DNA of 64,000 nt from Pseudoips prasinana (taxonomy: Eukaryota; Arthropoda; Insecta; Lepidoptera; Nolidae), in the NCBI GenBank assembly GCA_951640165.1, contig OX621241.1, positions 11,785,001 through 11,849,000 of the forward strand, read 5' to 3'. Shown here piece after piece: positions 11,139-22,105 of the stretch. The notes under the pieces are model-generated. The model was given only the letters and a program-made list of their open reading frames with translations. It was not told the DNA's origin and ran no database searches. Both the position numbers and the translations under genes were made by a program. Numbering within the stretch: position 1 is the stretch's first letter; each line of letters opens with the position of its first letter.

Positions 11139-11495
11139 TTGATAATAATAATATCCTCCTTGCCGAATTCTGGCCACAGCGGCCAGTCTCAATAGAGATT
11201 AACCATCTGCGCGGAACATATTATAGTGCACAAGTGTATGCGCAAACACAGTAGTACTTTCTATCCCATTGCTCTCATGATCCGATGGGGCGCCTAGCGA
11301 TACGACCGGAAAGGGGTCAGGTACAGGACCGACAGCGTTACGTGGTCTCCGAGGCACGGGGGTATAATACCGCCAACTCCCAGACTTCGGGCTAATGCTG
11401 ATCACTTTTGGCGCGACCCGGGATTTGAACCCAGGACCCCGTTCTCTGCGGGGTGAACCGCTACCACTAGACCAATGAGGCAGCTGTTGATAATA
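11139..11495 (-). mobile_element. tRNA-derived SINE (family A), full length
   Basis: On the minus strand a tRNA-like head reads 'tggtctagtggtagcggttc' (A box) and then 'gggttcaaatcccgggt' (B box near 11418-11434). The body follows, and the tail ends in ATT repeats at the left. A ~9-bp 'ttgataata' flanks both ends. The tRNA part could pass for a tRNA gene, but the body and dispersed copies show it is a SINE. Confidence 0.82.
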
Positions 11496-12323
11496 TATCA
11501 CTAAGTAGTGGAATCAGGCGTTACTTTGCGGAAATCCATAACATTCAAAATACAAAGTTAATATGTAGGTAGTGTTAATTCCGCTAATTGTCAGTTTAAT
11601 CAAGCCGGGATAAAATATGTACTACGCTCCCGTCTGCAAAAAAAAATATATGTCCCACATAATGATCCCACAGAAATGTAACATTGTAACGGAATTAATT
11701 AAAATGGCATTTCATTACTTAAAATAGGTATATTCAAAATGTAGTAAATTAACATATTATATTTTACCAAAAGGCTTTTTCATTACTCACATAATTTATA
11801 TTCGCGTGAATAAGTGCGGGCAGCACAGCAACCAAGAAACGCACGAAAAGTAATTGAATTGTCTTGAAAACTTGAATGTCGAGTACTGGCTGTTCATTAA
11901 AATTTGATTTTGGTCGTACATACATCTATATCTATCACATCTATCATCACTTGCTAAATTCGTATCTAAATTCCTCCTAGAATGTACTCAATACTACTTT
12001 GTTCGAATTATAGATTGCTATTAACATGTAACAGGCATATTTTGATGCTGGCATTCGCAACCAGAACTACTTTATATTTAAAATCAAACTGGTTATTAAA
12101 ATATGTGAATAGTATCAATTTGGCTATTTAGCATCCTTATAAAATCACGTAGAAATATAACTATGTATTAAAAGGTGACATTTCAAAGTTGATTTACGTT
12201 TGAATGTTGCCTATGCAACAAGGAAATAAATAAGAAGTACCTAATAACATTGAAAATACGTTTTCAAAGACGGTTGCACGAAGTCCGTCACTTTTAGAGT
12301 TTCTGCCCCTGCCTTGTGTTTTT
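11496..12323. other. Unassigned AT-rich duplicated sequence
   Basis: Nothing recognisable beyond small differences from the right copy (26116-26991), such as a novel ~60-bp stretch there near 26496-26560. Confidence 0.4.
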
Positions 12324-12867
12324 TATTAGGGTTCCGTAGCCAAATGGCAAAAAACGGAACCCTTATAGATTCGTCATGTCTGTCTGTCTGTCCGTCCGTA
12401 TGTCGCAGCCACTTTTTTCCGAAACTATTAGAGCTGTACTGTTCAAACTTGGTAAGTAGATGTATTCGGATTTTGGGGGGTCCCCAAACATAGAACTGAA
12501 ACTCATTTTTTTTTCATCGTACCCATACATGTGTGGTGTCTATGGATAGGTCTTCAAAAATGATATTGAGGTTTCGAATATCATTTTTTTCTAAACTGAA
12601 TAGTTTGCGCGAGAGACACTTTCAAAGTGGTAAAATGAGTGTCCCCCTGTAACTTCTAAAATAAGAGAATGATAAAACTAAACAAAATATATGATGTACA
12701 TCACCATGTAAACTAACAACGATAATTGGTTTGAACGAGGTCTAGCAAGTAGTTATTTTTAATACGTCATAAATCGTAAACCGCAATTTGCTTTCATTTC
12801 ATCAACTGAAATACTTGCTGCTACGGAACCCTTCATGGGCGAGTCCGACTCGCACTTGGCCGGTATT
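12324..12867 (-). mobile_element. 'ccggccaagtgcgag' family element, left copy only, TATT flanks
   Basis: The element at 12328-12863 runs from 'agggttccgtagccaaatgg' to 'gcacttggccgg' and is flanked by 'tatt' on both sides. The right copy reads straight through at 26992-26995 with a single 'tatt'. It contains the 'gtctgtctgtctgtccgtccg' tract and 'tttgcgcgagagacac'. No ORF. The ends are not perfect inverted repeats, so the mechanism is undetermined. Confidence 0.8.
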
Positions 12868-13261
12868 TTTGCTCATTACGCTTGAGTATTCCTGTTTTTA
12901 TCATAGAGAACTATTCATAAAGATCGATGAAGAGCGGGTTGGGCTTCGTTCATATGAGTGTATGTGGCGCTCGAATCAAGTATTAATTAGTAAACTTTTC
13001 CGTGAGAGACAAAATATAAAAATATTGTTACGTAATTGATAGTATATGAGCTTTTCTAAGACAAATTTGTACCCAAAATTCAATAATGTTGTATAATTCC
13101 GTCGCACTGGTTTGATGACGGAGACGTTCGGTAACGAAGCTATTGAATGGGTATTAGTATTCCTCTTGGGATAAGTGTTCCATATTATATCCGTACAGCT
13201 AGGATAAGTACAAGATAACCTAGTGAACTGATACACATAGTTATATATTTCTAAATACTTT

Positions 13262-13450
13262 AATAATTATAGATAAATTACACTCAGACACAGAGCAAAT
13301 AATCATGCTCATCGCACAAAGATTTGTCGTGGGTAGTAATCGAACCCACGAACTGGCTGAGAAGTCCATGGTACCTAACTTGTTGGTCACAAGCCAATGA
13401 CTACTGAGTCTCTTAACCTCTTCCCAATAACTCCTGAGTCCCTTGCTCTC
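13262..13450 (-). mobile_element. tRNA-derived SINE-like element (family E)
   Basis: On the minus strand a B-box-like 'ggttcgattactacccacg' (near 13331) precedes 'cgatgagcatgattatt' and 'ctctgtgtctgagtg'. The right-copy partner is at 27311-27490. Confidence 0.6.
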
Positions 13451-13806
13451 TTCTTTGGTTGTATACTCGTATCATATTTTGCGATTAGGCTACCCAGTGT
13501 ATATTTTTATTACTTTTCATATCATGTCTATTGAGTTTTATTCCTCTTGGTTTACAACAAAGAGTTGATTCATCTATCTCTCTATTATTTTTGTTTATCC
13601 CCAGGGGGCTGTCAGTTCACTGCTGGAGATCACAAAGACAATAGCTAGTAATTTATCAACGTTAAAAAGAACATATTCCGATAATCGATGAGTTAATTGA
13701 TGCTGTACTTAATTAATAGCCTGGCACGAGGCAACAAGACAATGGCATAAATAAACCGGGTATACAAAGTGTAAAAAAATCAGTTTTATATCTTTTCCGC
13801 AAACTG

Positions 13807-14010
13807 CACGTGTGACGCAGCGGCTAAGACAGTCGCCTCGCCACTTCGTGTCTCGGGTTCAAGTATTTGTGTGACCCATAAATAGTTGTTCTGAGTCTGG
13901 ATGTAATTTGTGTCCGTCTATTATGTGTTTGTAAAGTACCTACCCCGCGACACAGGGATTATATTCCATATTTAGGCGTTGTTTTTTTGTAAAGGAAAAA
14001 TGAAAATTGA
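13807..14010 (+). mobile_element. tRNA-derived SINE (family C)
   Basis: The head 'gtgacgcagcggctaagac' and 'ctcgccacttcgtgtctcgg' are followed by 'gttctgagtctggatgtaat' and 'ccccgcgacacagggatta'. Other members are at 27846-28045, 33655-33808 (minus), 35985-36110 (minus), 37875-38060 and in two parts around 55625-56190. Confidence 0.75.
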
Positions 14011-14100
14011 TACTCGAATCTAGGATATCATAAATTTTACTGTCGGGCGCCAATGGAACTTGCTACCTCAGATCCCGTTACCTTCCTCTACTTACCCTCT

Positions 14101-14940
14101 GATCGATTTCCATGTCAATGGCGAGTACATCACTCACCTTCGATTTGCCGATGATATCGTAGTCATGGCTGAGACCATGGAAGACCTCGGTACAATGCTC
14201 GATGACCTCAGCAGAGTCTCTCAACAAGTGGGTCTGAAAATGAACATGGATAAGACGAAAATCATGTCAAACGTCCATGTTGCACCCACTCAATTGAAAG
14301 TTGGTGACTCTGCACTCGAAGTTGTAGAGAACTATATTTACCTAGGACAGACCATCCAACTAGGTAGGTCCAACTTCGAGAAGGACGTCAATCGTAGAAT
14401 CCAACTCGGATGGGCAGCGTTCGGGAAGCTACGTAACATCTTCTCGTCCAAAATACCGCAGTGTCTCAAGTCGAAAGTCTTCGACCAGTGTGTGTTGCCA
14501 GTGATGACATACGGAACAGAGACGTGGTCGCTCACTATGGGCCTTATTAGAAGGCTCAAGGTCACCCAAAGAGCAATGGAGAGGGCTATGCTCGGAGTTT
14601 CCCTGCGGGATCGCATCAGAAATGACGAAATCCGCAGGCGAACCAAAGTCACCGACATAGCCCGAAGAATTGCCAAGCTGAAGTGGCAGTGGGCAGGGCA
14701 CATAGCTCGTAGAGCCGACGGCCGTTGGGGCAGAAAGGTTCTCGAGTGGCGACCACGAACCGGAAGACGCAGCGTGGGCAGGCCCCCTACAAGATGGACC
14801 GATGATCTTGTGCGGGTCGCTGGAAATCGCTGGATGCGGATAGCGCAAGACCGGCAATTGTGGAGATCTTTGGGGGAGGCCTTTGTCCAGCAGTGGACGT
14901 CTTTCGGCTGATATGATGATGATGATGATGATGATGATTA
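14101..14940 (+). pseudogene. 5'-truncated RTE-type non-LTR retrotransposon, left copy only
   Basis: An open frame to the TGA at 14911 encodes the C-terminal part of an endonuclease-reverse transcriptase. The catalytic 'FADD' motif is at 14144-14155, followed by 'GLKMNMDKTKIM', 'YLGQTI', 'VLPVMTYGTETW' and 'LKWQWAGHIARR'. The last is typical of RTE elements such as those known from Heliconius. The endonuclease and RT motifs upstream of FADD are absent. The frame opens with TTG in host flank, so there is no proper start. The end is 'tgatatgatgatgatgatga', the trinucleotide tail usual for RTE. The reading frame has no internal stop over about 270 codons, which suggests a young insertion. The right copy lacks it. 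Confidence 0.9.
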
Positions 14941-15169
14941 ATTCAGTTAGCATCTGAATATAATTCCTTGTCTACTTTATTTTCAACCTAAAAATCGTAT
15001 AAAGTTTGACAATAAAACTAAAAAAAAAATATGTATATGCTAGGCAGTCTTTGGGCAGTCGTGTCTTTAGCAGCCGATAGAAGTGAAAACTAAGTAACTT
15101 GTTAATTGTATCATTGAGCTATTAGATATTTTTTTTATAATAATAATAAAGTTCAACGCACGGAGTAGG

Positions 15170-15200
<31 letters not shown>

Positions 15201-15246
15201 GATACATGTAGCTCATGGGAAGCGTACGACGATCATGACGCGAGTT
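14941..15246. repeat. Repeat filler specific to left copy, with (TA)n
   Basis: It contains 'ggcagtctttgggcagtcg', a (TA)n run near 15174-15195 and 'gctcatgggaagcgt'. The same three blocks recur in order at about 48880-49130, so this is an interspersed repeat. It is absent from the right copy, where 28141-28546 holds other sequence. Confidence 0.6.
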
Positions 15247-15694
15247 CCATGATATATGTATGTAGGTACCTAGTGCACCTGGCTACTTTTAATCTGTGCA
15301 CCTCTTCAAGGTCGACTGCGAGAAAATGCCTATGCCGCCTATGGTATTAAATCCACCTCTGTACAATAAAGTTTTGAAATAAAAATAAATTAATATTTGT
15401 TCGCCTAAAAAGTGCTCAACGCGCCTAAAACCGATTTCACATGAAAAATAAGAGCCTTGTATATCATTCAATACAGATCCATAATGAATTGTCACTTTTC
15501 CCTTTATATTGACACGTCCGTGATGGATGGACGGTCAGTGTTAACAACAATGTAAATGCCTACCGTATTTACACGTTTTTATTGTTACGCGTACTGTATT
15601 AGAAGTACCTAGCTTAAGCATAACTAAGCAGGTCCTTACCTACTAAGCCCTTGCTTAAGATATGTTGTGTAATGATTGATTACTAGAATAATAT

Positions 15695-15985
15695 AGAGTT
15701 AGCAAAACTAAAAAGTCATTCATGGGAAATTGTATTAGGTTTTATAACAAGCTCCCTATTCATATAACTAAACTACCTGATAATAAGTTTAAGTCACACA
15801 TTAAACGTGAACTTATGGCTAAGGGTTACTACACTACTAAGGATTACATTGACGATAAAGACATTTGGCGGTCGGCATCTACCTGCACATAGTCCGCTGG
15901 AGATCTTATAGCCATGTAGACATGAGTAATCTTTTATGTTACATGAACTATCTGTAATAAAACTATCTATTATTTAAATATTCTA
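15695..15985 (+). pseudogene. LINE ORF2 C-terminal fragment plus 3' region
   Basis: A 65-codon open frame (15695-15892) contains 'KSFMGNCIRFYNKLP', 'LPDNKFKSHIKRELM' and 'KGYYTTKDYI'. This C-terminal pattern follows the RT domain in Jockey-group LINEs as I recall. There is no start and the frame is truncated on the left. After the stop, about 90 bases resemble a LINE 3' region. The right copy (28983-29275) keeps the same frame. Confidence 0.7.
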
Positions 15986-16127
15986 CGAATTTCAGAACTG
16001 TTGGTTGTGTCTCAAAATGATTACTGTTTGTACGTTATTTGTAATATTTGAACTAATAACACATGTAGATATAAATTAAATAGCCTGATAATTATATTAA
16101 ATGCAGAATATTACCGTCCCAGTCCAG

Positions 16128-16165
16128 GCCTCTTTCTCATAATCCTCCCATTATGAGAAAGAGGC
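16128..16165. repeat. Perfect 16-bp stem hairpin
   Basis: Arms 16128-16143 and 16150-16165 ('gcctctttctcataat' and its complement) surround a 6-base loop 'cctccc'. The right copy at 29544-29581 has the same stem with loop 'cgtccc'. The stem is kept while the loop changed. Confidence 0.9.
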
Positions 16166-16634
16166 TAGCCACAGAGACTCGATCCCACAGTCAAACCGGT
16201 AACACGGTTTTGTGGGACATATGCATAAACCGTGATATATATATGTAAAATAAAATAAAAAAGAATAGTCCACCACGCTGGACTAATGCTGGTTGGTAGA
16301 CTCCACATGACATCCAGAACATTTTGGTGAACTCTCAGGCATGCTGGTTTCGGCACGATGTTTTTCTTCGCCGTTTTGAGTGCGAGATAGTCAGATGCTC
16401 TCACCGAAACGTAAGTGATTGGCAACGTTACACAACTAGGCTCACGTTCAGTTCGTAGATGGGTGACGCAAAAGAGGTTTATTTCTGAGCGCCTCCGTGC
16501 ATCAGAGTGGACGTTAAGCTGTCGGTCCGGGCTGTAGCCAGTAGACAACAGTCGTTAAGCCATGTCAGAATGAATACTGGGCGGATTGAAAAACTCTGAT
16601 ACTAGGGTAACCACTGCCCATACGATAAGTAAGT
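16166..16634 (-). repeat. Interspersed repeat of the 'gtggttaccctag' family, long form
   Basis: On the minus strand it begins 'acttacttatcgtatgggca', followed by 'gtggttaccctagt', and continues through 'ggcgaagaaaaacatcgtgc' and 'agtccagcgtggtggac'. A 127-codon open frame runs through it (16548-16165) but is shortened in the right copy, so it is not a conserved gene. Likely the 3' part of a non-LTR element; the last section recurs at 59396-59635. Confidence 0.6.
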
Positions 16635-16734
16635 GCAAGATAATAAATTAAAATGTCAATAGTGCATACATGAATTCGAAAAGTCAGTAGTGCGTGCTTT
16701 GGTTTGAACTCCAGACCACTGAGTCCACAGTCCA

Positions 16735-16977
16735 ATGCTTTTATCACTAGATAATAATAATATCTAGGGACAATATCCCTCAAATCATCCTAGCCCTAAA
16801 CTAAGCAAATCTTGTACTATGGGTACCAGGCGAAGATATACATACTTATATAGATAGATAAATACTTATGTACATAGAAAACAACCATGACTCAGAAAGT
16901 GCTTTGGATTGAACTCCAGACCACTGAGTCCACAGTCCAATGGTTTTATCACTAGATAATAATAATATCTAGGGACA
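16735..16977 (-). mobile_element. Truncated SINE (family D) tails, tandemly repeated
   Basis: The tail 'ataataataatatctaggg' is followed by the SINE body in minus orientation up to about 16895. Then 'gtgctttggattgaactcc' and a second 'tctagggaca' follow. The duplication junction cuts the second tail. Confidence 0.7.
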
Positions 16978-17280
16978 CTTTAATACAGGGTTGTAATTGT
17001 TGTTGGAACACACAGGCCATGTTATACAATTTATATTGAAGTCCCCCACAAGACAGACATTATCCATGTTTTCTATTGCGTGATTAAATTTATCTATAAA
17101 TTTATCTTACCAGTCAAATACCAATAATAGTTTGACGCAACCCAGAAGGAAAACAAGCAAAAATATCTGCGCTTGAATATGTTACTCCGAAACGAATTAC
17201 GTGTTATTCTATGTTTAATGCTGCACCATTAGAAAATCATGGTTGTATTTTGGGCAAGGCGAACAGTCCCAATAGTTACT

Positions 17281-17525
17281 TACTTGTCGTAAGGGATGTG
17301 GTTACCCTGGTATAAGCGTTGCTTAAGGCACCCCGTAGGCCTCTGGCATGGCTTAACGACTGCTGTTTTCAATTACTTCAACCGGGACCAACAGCCTAAC
17401 TTGCCCTCCGAAGCCCAGATATGGACTGACCGCGAGCCTAATTGCTTAACCTCTCTGATCACTTATGGACCGGAAAGAATATCTGACTGTGAGCGCCTCA
17501 ACAGTCCCAATGGGAATTTGTGAAT
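17281..17525 (+). repeat. 'gtggttaccctgg' repeat, right-copy partner
   Basis: Partner of 2848-3066. It differs by carrying 'ttaacgactgctg' and about 40 more bases, and by lacking 'cacgaagacg'. Confidence 0.6.
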
Positions 17526-18144
17526 TTTGTATATAACATATTATAGTATCTAATAGTACCTATCTACATATAGTGCCAAATTCTGTATGCAACAAACATG
17601 ACTCCGATAAACGACACGACCAGCCAAGATGACATCTTCGTAGTAATGAAGACTATGAATAAAAACAATAAAATAGCAGTTTGAAACCCTTCGAAGAAAC
17701 ACCCACCATATTTTCTCTGCATCTCCCCAAGGCTGATTGGCTAAGAATGCATTTCGTAATAACACGCCTCTGTACATTGTTCTCCAAAAAGTTAAAATAA
17801 AATTGAAAAGTAACGACAGATATAAAATCAATCCAAACGTGGCAATACTGGTGTTCGGAAATTAAATATTTTGCCGATGAAATGCAAACTTGACTCGCTC
17901 TGAAGTCAGTTAAACGCCTGTACTTTGTTTAGCGTCAACTGATTGCGTTTAAATGTAGTGGTGAAATCGCCTCTAAGTCGTGTGGTTATTAGGCTGCAAC
18001 AAATAATGGGCGAAACTGACCATTATGATAGTTTCGACATCATATAAGTGTAGGTAAACTTTTATTATACACAATTTGTAACAAAATTATCTCTATATCA
18101 ATTATAATCCAATAACTTAACTCATTTGTGTTCACGGCAAAGAA

Positions 18145-18307
18145 TATCATCACCTCATCACATACCGTGAGGGTCGTAGAAATCGTCCCGAGGGAATACC
18201 TACCAGAGAACAGACCATGACCATCAAACTACTATCGCCAACCCGTCTGTCAAGGGTGCCGATTGGGGAGGCTTTTGTCCAGCAATGGACGTAATTTTGC
18301 TGACATG
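18145..18307 (+). repeat. RTE-tail or SINE-like fragment, right-copy partner
   Basis: Matches 3688-3850 almost base for base. Confidence 0.65.
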
Positions 18308-18726
18308 ATGATGACGAAGTTAACTAATGGTAGAAAACTTCAAACTAAAATTTGACCATATGTACAACTAAATGATGAATATCTTAATACAGTGTAAGTT
18401 ACACATGTATATCTGCGTGGTTTTAAGTCGTAACAAACATTTATTTGTAAGGTCGACATGGAGATATCCATCCTACGGAACATGATGATTTTTTACAGTT
18501 AGACGGCTTTTATCGCTTCACAAGACGATATAGGGGAGCGGGGGTTCAAGCTGTCATCAAAACTACAACCTAAGTAAAGCGCATCAGAAGGTTTCACGTC
18601 CGTACTCGAATAACGAAAAAAAATTGAGTTACTCTCGATATCGCAACGATAGCAAAATAATTTATGTGAAGCTAAATTTAATTAAATATACAAAGAATAT
18701 AAAAGTAGTAAATAATTAAAAATAAC

Positions 18727-19144
18727 GTAAAAAGTAGTGATGTGCCGAGGCTAAGCCAATTACGGTTTCGGGGATTTCCGTAACGCTTCGTTTACGGCTG
18801 ATTCGCGCTAACGCTCGCGAAACTAATTTTGTTCATAAAATGGCATAATTATGTTTTTTTTTACAAGCAAGTAATTTTAAAAACTGATTACCAAAGGAAA
18901 TATTGCTTTATATTTTTTAATGTATAAGACTGATTATAAAATAAAAAAAATAATAAATAATCAAGGTTTTTATTTCATGTAGTTCCCCCGCATGCATATT
19001 ATTGAGAAATACATACAACGTACGAAGCCGGATAGTCGGCGCTCTTTGCCGATTAGTCGCCGACTAATCGACGACTACAATAGTGGCCGGATAGTCGGCT
19101 TTACCGACTAGTCGCCGACTAGTCGGGACATCTCTAGTAAAAAG
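18727..19144. mobile_element. hAT-like MITE, right-copy partner with internal deletion
   Basis: Same insertion and the same 8-bp duplication 'gtaaaaag' as at 4262-4739. It is about 60 bp shorter because the 'gccgattagtcgg' repeats after the left end are missing. The loss happened after the duplication, or is a haplotype difference. Confidence 0.85.
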
Positions 19145-19468
19145 TCATAACTTAGTTTCTAACTGAAATCACGTGGTCTCTTTTCCACCCAGTAAAGTTA
19201 TAGGTACGAATCAAGCCTGGCTGGCGGCTCTTTGAAATTGCCGAGTGACACAGGCCTGTCGAATGTAAAAAGATAAATAAAAACGTTAGTTTGTTTATGG
19301 AATGAGCGCTAAACGTTTGGATTTTCCTCTAAGATTGGATATTCCGAGATTGAAAGCGAATAGATGCCTATTTTCTCCATGAATAGCTCGACTGAGGAAC
19401 AACTCCAACTTATAAAATAGACGGTAGGTAATAGCATGGTGGCTAGAGCTCATCGGTGAGGAAAGACG

Positions 19469-19727
19469 GGCCGCTTGGCGGGGTTGGTAGGTGCTTCCTT
19501 TTCATGCCGCAGATCGTGAGTTCGATTCCACCCAGGACAGATATTTATGTGCATGAACATGTCTGATTGTCCTGAGTCTAGGTGTAATTATCTATATATG
19601 TAAGTATGTATTTATAAAATACATAGTATTATATGTAGTATACCAGTTAAGTATATGGTTTCCATAGTAGGTACAAGCTCTGCTTAGTTTGGCCGTGTGT
19701 GGATAATTTCCCAAGATATTATCTCAC
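19469..19727 (+). mobile_element. tRNA-derived SINE (family B), right-copy partner
   Basis: Partner of 5064-5322 in the right duplication copy. No base difference was noticed by eye. Confidence 0.75.
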
Positions 19728-20165
19728 ATGTTTATTACCAATATTATTTACATGATATCATACAAGGGTATTTTAACACAAATACAACTTATACAATATT
19801 TGGGCTACATGGAGAGAAATTTCCGCACAATCCTGGCATTCGCCAGCAGAACCGCCTTCTGCATGTAACTCTCCAGCCAGATATCAAGCCCTAAATAATA
19901 TTATAATAATGCCCTTATTATTATTATAATCCTTGGGAACAGGTGAGTGATAGCCATGTGTTTCATATGCCTGATTGCGGAAATACTTAGTACAAGAAAA
20001 TGTGCTCAACTTAATTTGACAAAAACCAAAAGGGTAGTGACTAGGATATTGAGCCTATTCGCAAGGCTTAAAAGGCACACAACGAGTTTGGTAGTATGTA
20101 TTTGTATACCACTTGTGGACGTTCTGTTGATCATGAGGCAAGATTGGAGTCAAAGCCAGCCATAA

Positions 20166-21110
20166 ACACGAAATAAACCACCGTAACGATAGCCGCAATT
20201 ATTTTTTACCGTGTTGAATACAATACAAGAACGCGGTATCTGATGACAGACCTTCAACGCTCCATCGCGCTCTGTCCCTTTGACCTCGTGTCACCTAGGG
20301 ACCAATCATAATGAAAGTGTTGTGGTTAAATATTGTAATTACGTTTAACAGTGATTTTAAATTCCGTAAATTTAAAGTTTGTTTGTCAAAGTCAAGCTCA
20401 AATTATATATGTTAAAAATGTTCTCAAGTAAGTGAAATTTGTAATTTCTTATTGAGAAATAAAATTCTTTAACCTCAAATCACCCAAGTGCTAATCTGAC
20501 CTAGTATATTAGGATCTGGTTATGATTGTCATAATCATAACCAGATCCTAATATATATAATATATAATATCCGCGATAATAACCGCGAAGATAAAAAGTT
20601 ATCTTTTTTTAAACTCTTGAATGCACACAGATAACCTATTGATGGATGAGTTTTATTCCAGCAAAAAAGTGACTCAGAGTTATTTTTAGAAAATAATTAT
20701 TTATGTGTAGTTGTTTATCTGTTATATTGTGAATTGAATACAATTACAATTGGTTTACAGTTAATAGTAGTAGATTATTATTCGACGTCTATCGACGACG
20801 GAATCCGTCAGTTTTAAACAGTATAAAATAAAAATAAATAAAAAAAAGGGTTTTTATTCACGTAGACTTTAAAAAAGCGCTTGTAAATAGTCAGAAAAAA
20901 ATAATAATATTGTGATACAATATCATATAGGTTTAAAGACATTTCAAATTCAACTAAACTGTTTCGTAATGAATGAAGAATATTAGGGTTAAAAATCAAA
21001 TTACCGTTTCAACATACTGGTCTTTTTAGATTTACTTATATTAAAGTCGGAAACATTAATGTTAAAAGTTTTCGGTTTCTTTTGATAATAGATAATATTT
21101 AACTAAAGAC
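20166..21110. other. Unassigned duplicated sequence
   Basis: Partner of 5761-6640. It includes the degraded hairpin at 20498-20560 and an AT-rich insert near 20820-20900 relative to the left copy. No gene is seen. Confidence 0.4.
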
Positions 21111-21333
21111 TACAATTGGCAATGAGCACGTAATGCCGTCGGTCCTGTGCCTGACCTCTTTCCGGTCGTGTTTCTAGGCGTCCCATCGGATCATGAGAGT
21201 GATGGAATAGAAAGTGCTCCTGTGTTTGCGCACACACTTGAGCACTATATGTCCCGCGCAGATGGCTAATCTCTATTGAGACTGGCCGCCGTGGCCGAAA
21301 TTCGGCTAGGAGGACATTATTATTACAATTGGC
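21111..21333 (+). mobile_element. 5'-truncated SINE (family A) with 10-bp target duplication, right copy only
   Basis: 'tacaattggc' flanks the insert at 21111-21120 and 21324-21333. The insert starts inside the SINE body (no tRNA head) and ends in 'attattatta'. The left copy has the uninterrupted region near 6640-6655. Truncation at the 5' end with a target duplication fits target-primed reverse transcription. Confidence 0.82.
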
Positions 21334-21925
21334 TAACAAGTACTTCGGTTGTTGTATAGCAAATTATAGCCCATTATGTTAGTTTTTTAATCTCAACTTA
21401 CCTAAAGTCGTGTATATCTATTGAACAACACATTACGTTATACAACACGTTACGTAACGTACATTACGTTTACATTTTAACTAATGGTGCTGATTTGGCA
21501 CTAAAAGAATATTTTTTTGGGCACACATCGAGCCTATCCAGTGCCTTACTGACTCATTACCTACAGGCGTTCTTCCAGCTAAGCGATTCAAGACAGTTCA
21601 GATCCACCGAAAGAATCGTTTTCTACATAAATCGGTTTATGTCGCAAAACTATTCTAAATTCGATTTGAATCACTTAACTAACGATGGTAAAGAACCTGG
21701 TCATCCAGAAATTTAATAAAATTTTTAAAAGCCTGAATTTCATCGATGACACACAAAGATCATAATGCCAATCAACTTTTCACACTGGAACTTTCTATCA
21801 GTAGGTATAAGTGCTATGCTATAAGTGCTATGTTGAAATACGTAGAGACTTAGATTTGATCAAATTAAAATATTATCAATATTACAAAATCTATCAAAAT
21901 ATTGACATAAGAATTATAATTAAAA

Positions 21926-22105
21926 TCACACTAATATATAAAGGTGAAAGTATGTGAGTGCGTATGTTTGTTACTTCTTCACGTCTAACTAAACGGCTGG
22001 AGCGATTTTAATAAACTTTGGTATGGAGGTAGCTGACACCCTGAATTAACACATAGGCTATAATTTATAAAGTTTAACGCGGGTAAAACCGCGGGGCACA
22101 GCTAG
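21926..22105 (+). mobile_element. Non-autonomous Helitron, right-copy partner
   Basis: Same insertion as 7513-7692, also 180 bp with TC and CTAG ends. A few substitutions separate the two. Confidence 0.88.

Larger units (their letters stand above)
2547..16977 (+). repeat. Tandem segmental duplication, left copy (~14.4 kb)
   Basis: The order of unique and repeated sequence in this block recurs directly downstream in the same orientation. The left edge falls inside the endonuclease part of the LINE and the right edge falls in the tail of a tRNA-derived SINE ('atctagggaca'). The offset to the partner copy is 14431 at the left edge and 14405 around 5.3 kb, then shrinks to about 13430 near the right edge because of insertions unique to this copy. 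Insertions present only here are the poly(A) retroposon at 6685-6933, the repeat at 12328-12863 and the RTE at 14101-14911. A false tandem made by an assembler from two haplotypes is the main alternative. Confidence 0.93.

Noticed and set aside
11405..11490. tRNA gene on the minus strand (clear A and B boxes)
   Set aside because: It is the head of a family A SINE: the SINE body follows, and other copies are at 25755-26115 and 36377-36752.
14338..14953. Long minus-strand ORFs of 121 and 174 codons
   Set aside because: They are antisense shadows of the RTE reverse transcriptase frame; part of the second reads through the trinucleotide tail.
16165..16548. 127-codon minus-strand gene
   Set aside because: Lies entirely inside an interspersed repeat and is broken in the right copy.
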